From: Evernia prunastri
Lineage: Eukaryota > Ascomycota > Lecanoromycetes > Lecanorales > Parmeliaceae
Direction: 5' to 3'
DNA: 64,000 nt
Assembly (NCBI GenBank): GCA_003184365.1
Contig: NKYR01000015.1
Location: 372,001 to 436,000, forward strand
Made by a program: the position numbers and the translations under genes. The notes beneath the pieces were generated by a model. It was given only the letters and a program-made list of their open reading frames with translations, ran no database searches and was not told where the DNA came from. The stretch's first letter is position 1; every line of letters starts with the position of its first letter. Shown in pieces: positions 58,313-64,000 of this stretch.

Positions 58313-59611
58313 CTAGACTAACTCCCATGCTTCTAGCAGCATAGACCTGGAGTGAAAAACGAAGCTATATACATGCAACAGGCGTGGGCGGGCGGGACGA
58401 AAGAATGCTATGACTCTGAAAGAGATCAATTCGAATGAAGAGTCAAATGCAGATAGAAGCCAGCTACTTATGCTGCTTCCTAATGAGCTACCTCCCCTGT
58501 AGAGGACACGTATTCCAACATTCCAACCAAGGCCTGAAACGATATAAGCGATATTAAGGCCTACTAACCCCCTGTCATGCAGGCGTGAGTAGAATGTTGC
58601 CGCAGGCTGTTGCACAGTGAAAGTTACAGTCGCGGTGTTGGTGGTAGTACTAGTCACGGCGGTTGTGGCTGTAGTAGCGACTGTGGTTGTGGCGGTCACC
58701 TACGAGTTAAAGGTCAGCGTGCTGCTTGTTTCAGAGGAGAGATACGCGCGGAAAGTATGTAATGTGACGAGCGGTAGGAGTACATGGTCGGGCTCAAGGA
58801 TGTTGCGGGGTTTTTGAGATTCATGCGTGTATGCACACAGATATCGTATGTGGGCATGTAGAAAAAGCAAATATCTGGGGCATCGATCCTGGAGGTTACT
58901 TACTGTGGTGGAGGCTCCGGCAGGCAGGTAAGATGAGACGACAGTGGAGGTGGTGTATGCTGTCATCGTTACAGTCGAAGGCATCCCAGTGACAGTAGCG
59001 GTCTTAGAGGCAGTAGCGGTCTTGCTGTTGGTAGCAATAATATGGACGAGAATACCGCACGAGACAGTAGTAGGGTAGATCGAGGAGGATGCGCGCTTTT
59101 CAAGGTTTGGACGATGCCCGGCGAGAAGATTCGGCCGAGCCCGGGACTCTTGTCTTTTTTGTTTGTTGAGACCATTCTGGGATGCGGGTACGAAGCCAGC
59201 GGACGTTGGAACAGTGACGGTCGACACAGTACCCGTAACGCTCACATCCACGGTCACGCCAGTCATAGAGGTAATTGTGTTCGTCACGGTGGTTGTAGAT
59301 TGTACGGTCTGTGTAGTAGTGAGGGTGCTGATCTGAGTGTTTGGAAAGGTTGAAGTTTTCGTTGTGAATACGACTGAGCTGGCTGTGACCGTCTTCGGTG
59401 CTGGCTGGATCGTGGTGGTCGGGGTGACAGTTGCGATACATGACTCCGTCTGTCGAAGGGTGATACTGTAAGTCGTTGTTCCTAGACTCTTAACAGATGT
59501 GCTCCCATACTTGGTAAGGCAGGCTTCGGCGGAGATGATGGTGCTGCACCAGGCCCCCTGGAGGACCAAGGTTAAAGCAGCTAAGCAAGGGATAAATTTC
59601 AAGACAGCCAT
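58313..59611 (-). CDS. Secreted Ser/Thr-rich protein
   Basis: The start at 59611 gives a signal peptide (MAVLKFIPCLAALTLVLQGAWCS). Most of the rest is Thr/Ser/Val-rich (TSTFPNTQISTLTTTQTVQS), typical of heavily O-glycosylated wall or extracellular proteins. A basic RARPNLLAGHRPNLEKR segment contains possible Kex2-type KR sites. I model one intron, 58700..58903 (204 nt, GTAAGT donor, CTGACC branch region, CGTAG acceptor), which joins to a further Thr-rich stretch (VTATTTVATTATTA) and gives 364 residues. If the intron is kept the frame also stays open and ends at 58700 with a different C-terminus of 303 residues. The final 80 residues of the spliced form lose the Thr-rich character, so another intron may be missed. 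No enzymatic domain is seen. Confidence 0.65.
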
Positions 59612-61217
59612 GATAAGATGAAGACGTTTATGCTTCTCTCACCTCAATTCGACTACAAGCAGCGTCCAAGGTCGTACTTATAACCTTAAGAGCCATAGCA
59701 TCGTAGGCAGTGGCCGAGCTTTGGGCATAATTCCACAAAGTCCAGCCCCTCATGGCTTTCTCAACGTCTCTCATGGCAATGTCGATCTTATGTAAGTTTA
59801 GATGGTCTTGGACCGAAGTCCAGAGCAGAAAACATTAGAATCAACCCTAGCCGTGTTCAACCCGTGGTTGAGTCGGAGACTTTCACAGGAACGTTGAGAT
59901 GATAGCCAATGGGAGGAGTGAATATTGAATCCACAAACCGTTAGTTGATTGATGGTAGCAAGGCCCAAGCACACAGAGGTTCGGTTTGCGCACGGCCTCG
60001 GATTACAGAGTAGCCTGAGTTGACGTTCGTCTGTTCTCAAGGCCAGACTTTCAAACATAGTTACTGGCTCAAAGGCTGATTAATGGAGGCACCAGACAAG
60101 ACGTTCTGATTAGTGGCAAGTGGAGGTATAGGAGGCCCAGGTATGGTTGATAACAAACTTCAGCTCTGTTGAGAGAGGTGTCGGATAGTGAGAAGAGGGT
60201 CGGTCATCAAGTCACGAAGTGGAACGTGAGGATCTTCTAGGGAGATGAAGACCTGACCCCACTTTCCACCGGCCGGGGAATAAATATTTAAGCTTAGCCC
60301 GACTACTACCTATACTTATTCCTAGTCGATAGCGGGCAGAGTCTTAAGGGCCCCGTATCGAGGATATGTACCTTATGTACTCAGCGGGAACGATCATTGG
60401 TGGTGAAATGCCGAAGATACAACATACAAAAAGGAAGAATGCGGTCAGACCTCTCAAAGCTACCTATAAAAGGTAAGTTAGCTTTTGCCAAGCATGACGC
60501 ATTGAGTTTAGCTCACCTCTTTCCGAAAGAGCGAACGAGATAGGTAAAATCATAAGAAGATATTCAGTCGTAGGTACGTACCTAGCATGATACTTTTCGC
60601 CCGCTTCAAGGATCCTACCACTACTCCGAATCAGATCTACCTACCCTAAGCAGGCTGTTGGAAATGGTAACTTTGTTGGTCTAGAGTGGACTGAGGAGTA
60701 TCTAGTGCAAGGCAGTCTGGTACTGTGTGCCGCGCCAAGCCACCAGTATGGTAAAGGTACGAGTAAGGTACCTAGGCCGTAGCAGCGCAACCGAGGCTCA
60801 AATCAGTCCAGAAGCCCAAAAATCCCCGCGGGGCAAAGCGTACCTGGCATACCTTTGAAGTTACCCTGAGTTGATAAAAATGCGGGGTTACAGACATGCA
60901 AAACTACCTTACCTTACTGCTAAGACGGATAAATTAGAAAGCTTGTTGAATGATAAGGTAAGGTACCCGACTCGCGATGGGACTAGGACTCTCACGCAAA
61001 TTTTTTAGGGCTTTCTGTAGTATGTTATTCTCAATCAGACTGCCTTCACCGAACCAGGTTGAAGATATCTTGACATTAGAGGCTTGGGAAGAGAGAGTCC
61101 GTGGAGTAGGTTATGACATTGTACCGTATGGTATCTTCAGGTTGTTCAAAAGCGTTGGCTGTTCAAATTCAATCCCTTTCTCAGCACATCACTGATTGCA
61201 GAAAGAACATTATCATT
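59612..61217. other. Intergenic with repeated TAAGGTA-type motifs
   Basis: This is the upstream region of the secreted protein and the 3' flank of the hydrolase. It contains several AAGGTACC/TAAGGTA/TACCTTA motifs (about 60480, 60577, 60763, 60905, 60953). No gene is supported; the frames at 59798-60058 and 60977-61195 lack bias. Confidence 0.5.
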
Positions 61218-62300
61218 TCAATCTCTAAAAAATTCCTTAATGTGTGACACAAGCACCTCTGGCGCCTCCTCAGGGATATAATGCCCGCAGTCCACGCTCT
61301 CCCCACTGACGACCCCCTCCCTACTCACCTTCCTCCACTCCTCCAGCGCGTCAAACTGCGCCTCGATGACCCCCTTCTTCCCCCACAGCACCCGCAGCGG
61401 ACACTCGATTTTCCTCCCCTTCGCCACATCTTCCCTCGCCTCCTCGAGATCGATCCCTGCCGAAGCCCTATAATCCTCGCACATGCCGTGCGCCGTCTCC
61501 TCGTCCCCGACCTGTCGGATATAACTCTCCACGCACTCCTCCTTGAATTTCTCAAGACCGACCTTATTGCCTTAAAACCCCACAGTCAGCAGATCCATTC
61601 CATTCAAGTTGAGTCCGACTTGTGATAAACAGCCCTAAGAAAGCATTCCAACCCCGCAAACCCATACGGCAAGTCAAAAAGCCACCCCAAACTCACCTCC
61701 CCCCATCGTCCCCTCAACCCACCCCCTCGCACCCCCCACCATCAACCTCTCCGGCAACGGCGCCTTCTGAATCAAGAAAAACCAATGCCAATACGCCCTC
61801 GCGAACGCCATATCCGTCCCCTCGTACATCGCCAGCGTGGGCGCGACATCCAGCACCATGGCCCCCCTCACCCTTTCCGGATAGTCGACGCACAGCCTGT
61901 GCGCGACGCGGGCGCCCCGGTCGTGCCCGCAGACGAAGAAGGCGCCGAAACCCAGGGCCGACATCGCCGCGGCGCAGTCGGACGCCATGGTGCGTTTGCT
62001 GTAGCTGGCGTGGTCTGTATCCCCGTCGCCGTCGCCGCCGCCGTCGCCGCGCGGTTTGGAGGATTTTCCGTAGCCGCGGAGGTCGAGGAGGACGAGGGTG
62101 TAGGTCTGGGCGAGGTGCGGGGTTACGAGGTGCCAGATGAGGAGGTTCTGGGGGAAGCCGTGGAGGAGGAGGAGCGGGGGTTTTTCGGTGGGGGAGGGGG
62201 AGGAGGAGGGGGAGGAGGTGAGGGCGTGGATGGAGATGGTTGGGGTGATGGGGATGGTGTGTGGGGTTAGGGTCGGGTAGATGGTTTCGTAGGGGTCCAT
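61218..62300 (-). CDS. Alpha/beta hydrolase, haloacetate dehalogenase / epoxide hydrolase-like
   Basis: Two exons: 62300..61697 and 61570..61218, giving 318 residues. The oxyanion motif HGFPQ (47-51) is followed by the nucleophile elbow GHDRG (Asp127), the aspartate elbow that marks dehalogenases and epoxide hydrolases rather than esterases. The cap has YWHWFFLIQKAPLPE, very like fluoroacetate/haloacetate dehalogenases. The acid and base are expected in the RVLWGKKG strand region and in CGHYIPEEAPE near the end. The exact third residue at the acid position is not obvious (WGKKG instead of a WGxxD form). An acidic Gly/Asp insert (GDGGGDGDGDTDH) interrupts the region after the DLRGYGKSSKP strand. 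The intron is 126 nt, with a GTGAGT donor and a TTTTAAG acceptor. The start was taken as ATG 62300 (MDPYETIYP). The substrate is not determined. Confidence 0.85.
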
Positions 62301-63050
62301 TATTGTGGTTGAGGGGAGGATGTTGTATCGAGGAGAACGTTGATGCGTGGATATCGTGGGGTAAGACACAAACGCGTCATTGCTCCGGAGTTAGGGCGGC
62401 GGGGTTAAAGCACGGCTTCAGTAGAGTACTAAGTTTAAGGTACAGTAGTATATCCTTGGCTTCGATTGTCCCCGACAACGCATACCAGGACAAGCGACAA
62501 GCTCACTGCGTCGTCCTTTGGAGGTGGCGTTGACCCGGGCGCTGGATCGAGAAGCTCTCTCCCAGATGCAAGATGGGGCCCTCAAATGTACACCGCGCCG
62601 AGCTCATTCGCGGTTTCGTAACCGGACACGCTCTGTCTGCCGTGCATGGCAGAGTAAACATTACTGTTGTAACAGCAGTTACCGTGGGGGCTGCCGGGCG
62701 TTGAGAACTGTAAATTGCAATGCAAACCCGAACCCCCCCCCCCCCCCCCCCCCCCAAAAAGAGAAGAAAAAAGAGAGAAGAAAAAGAAGAGTGTAAGTTG
62801 CGGAATTAGACATTCAATTACTTCATTACCCTCGTTATATAAATTAGCAGAGCATCAAGTGCCTTTGCAGGCAAGAAGACAACTCTTTCTCTATCTCGAA
62901 ACCATGGGTATCAACGCACTATCAAATTCTTTTTTTCCAAACGCCAACAAAGGGGTACTCTTACCATACGTCTCAAGGTGCTATTTTCGCTTCCATGACA
63001 ACGCAGCCCTTACTCATGGAAATCACAAGCATGTTGAGCGTGACTGTCTC
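62301..63050. other. Intergenic, about 750 bases
   Basis: This is the upstream region of the hydrolase and the 3' flank of the GAS2-domain gene. It contains a 23-base C run followed by an A/G-rich tract. No gene supported. Confidence 0.55.
62733..62755. repeat. Poly-C run of 23
   Basis: Homopolymer read directly. The true length is uncertain because such runs are prone to sequencing error. Confidence 0.8.
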
Positions 63051-64000
63051 TTAGCCCTCTTTTTTGCTCTTGAAAAACACCCTCCTCGTATTGCCCACCT
63101 TGCCCAAATCCCCTACTAAGCTCTCGCCTCCGACTTTCTTCTCTACACCGCTGTGTCTCGCCTGCTCCATCATTTCATCTACCCAAGCCTGTCTCCTAGG
63201 CGAAATATCCACGTTCTTGGTCTTGGGCCCTGCAAGACCAAGGGACGGGGAGACTTCTTCTGTACCCGCCCATGCAAGGGGTTGTGAAGTGCGTGAAGAG
63301 GGATCCGACTGAGGCGTAGAGGGCCTTTGAAAAATCGCTGGAGAAGTCTGCTGCCTGACAAGCCTGTTGACTGGACTTTGCTTCATTGATGGTGTCGGAG
63401 AAGCCGGTCTGCTCCCAGGTCTGCTGCGGGGTGATTGATTGTACGTCAGCGGAGAAGATGAAGGGAGCCCGGTGATATCGAAGGGGCTATCTGAGACTGA
63501 TCGTCGACCATGATGACCTGCGTACTCCCGCAGATATTCGCCCAGATCAGCCCAACCACCTCCAATGCGCACCATGACGCGTTCACCTCCTTCGCCAACC
63601 AGACGCACGAAAAGCTTGATAGGAGCAGTCTTGCCGGTCTGATGCAGATGATAGAGCTTTATATCTGACTCACCAGTCAGTGATCGTGATTGGGAGCTCT
63701 TTGGCTGCGCAGGTGCTAGGGTCATCGACGGTAGTGGGGTCGATGTCTGCGTTCTTTTCAGTCGCCATATAGGCGAGCCGGCTTTAGGCGTCCTCGGGTC
63801 TGAGGAAGATTTAAAGCGCGTGACTTCCGGAGCATCAAGCTCAGGCCCCGACGTCAATCGAATTTGCGTGGGGAGCTCGGTCAGTATGGAGCTGATACGT
63901 TCTTCAAGCTGATCATCCAGATTGGTTGGAGAGAGGGTCACCGTCGTTCGTGGTTTCTCAATATACCCAGCAACATGACCGCCAGTCGGACTGCCTATCT
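63051..64000 (-). CDS. GAS2-domain (microtubule-binding) protein, 3' part only
   Basis: The frame ends at 63051 and stays open to the right edge, so the gene begins outside the window. About 316 residues are visible. A GAR/GAS2-type domain lies in the middle (KLFVRLVGEGGERVMVRIGG, then WADLGEYLREYAGHHG), a module that binds microtubules in Gas2, spectraplakin and some fungal proteins. On both sides are Ser/Pro-rich segments (SPRSRPGSRPASPTPS) likely to be disordered. The C-terminus is basic (RRVFFKSKKEG). In fungi such proteins are usually large and carry the domain near the C-terminus, which fits. A cytoskeletal role is inferred from the domain. Confidence 0.75.
   Translation of the reverse strand, partial: IGSPTGGHVAGYIEKPRTTVTLSPTNLDDQLEERISSILTELPTQIRLTSGPELDAPEVTRFKSSSDPRTPKAGSPIWRLKRTQTSTPLPSMTLAPAQPKSSQSRSLTGESDIKLYHLHQTGKTAPIKLFVRLVGEGGERVMVRIGGGWADLGEYLREYAGHHGRRSVSDSPFDITGLPSSSPLTYNQSPRSRPGSRPASPTPSMKQSPVNRLVRQQTSPAIFQRPSTPQSDPSSRTSQPLAWAGTEEVSPSLGLAGPKTKNVDISPRRQAWVDEMMEQARHSGVEKKVGGESLVGDLGKVGNTRRVFFKSKKEG

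Noticed and set aside
61622..62270. Long plus-strand frames rich in Pro, Arg or Gly opposite the hydrolase.
   Set aside because: Antisense of a GC-rich coding region; the minus strand carries a complete enzyme with catalytic motifs.
1..64000. CRISPR array, rRNA genes or an intact transposon.
   Set aside because: No regularly spaced repeats, rRNA-like sequence, transposase, reverse transcriptase or long terminal repeats were seen.

Overview
The window is nuclear DNA of a filamentous ascomycete (Pezizomycotina). Its genes are split by short introns, mostly 45-60 nt, with GT-AG ends and CTRAC/CTAAC-like branch sites. Many codons end in C. The conserved proteins are fungal forms: a gamma-COP, a Raptor/Kog1, a Tea1-type kelch protein, an AP-1-like bZIP and HET/NACHT genes. 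I cannot place it to class from sequence alone. Exon boundaries given here were worked out by hand from splice signals, reading frame and family conservation; no RNA evidence or database search was available.

Regions 1-33 kb are mostly housekeeping. In order: the start of a putative secreted protein (minus, runs off the left edge); a class III aminotransferase resembling glutamate-1-semialdehyde aminomutase (minus); gamma-COP/SEC21 (minus), divergent from a phosducin-like protein (plus); an AP-1-like bZIP factor (plus); cytoplasmic aspartyl-tRNA synthetase (plus), convergent with the TORC1 subunit KOG1/Raptor (minus); a Tea1/TeaA kelch and coiled-coil polarity protein (plus) with a frame break near its start; a HAD phosphatase of extreme base composition (plus); and casein kinase 1 (minus) with a GC-AG intron.

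Regions 33-48 kb are accessory. They hold an F-box/leucine-rich protein (minus), a decayed coding locus at about 36.1-37.6 kb, and then a head-to-head pair. One member of the pair is an ankyrin protein with a HeLo-like-type N-terminus (minus). The other is a HeLo-like/NACHT/HET protein (plus) interrupted by one in-frame TAA at 44776. An atypical kinase (minus) follows. This is the most interesting part of the window: it looks like an NLR-type fungal self/non-self recognition locus with an unusual C-terminal HET domain and an apparently recent null allele.

Regions 48-64 kb hold a CECR5-family HAD protein (plus), a 1255-residue low-complexity protein with an RG-rich tail (minus), a gene-poor stretch at 54.6-58.3 kb with small inverted repeats and one ambiguous base, a secreted Ser/Thr-rich protein (minus), a haloacetate-dehalogenase-like alpha/beta hydrolase (minus), and the 3' part of a GAS2-domain protein (minus) that runs off the right edge. 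No rRNA, CRISPR array, intact transposon or convincing tRNA was seen.
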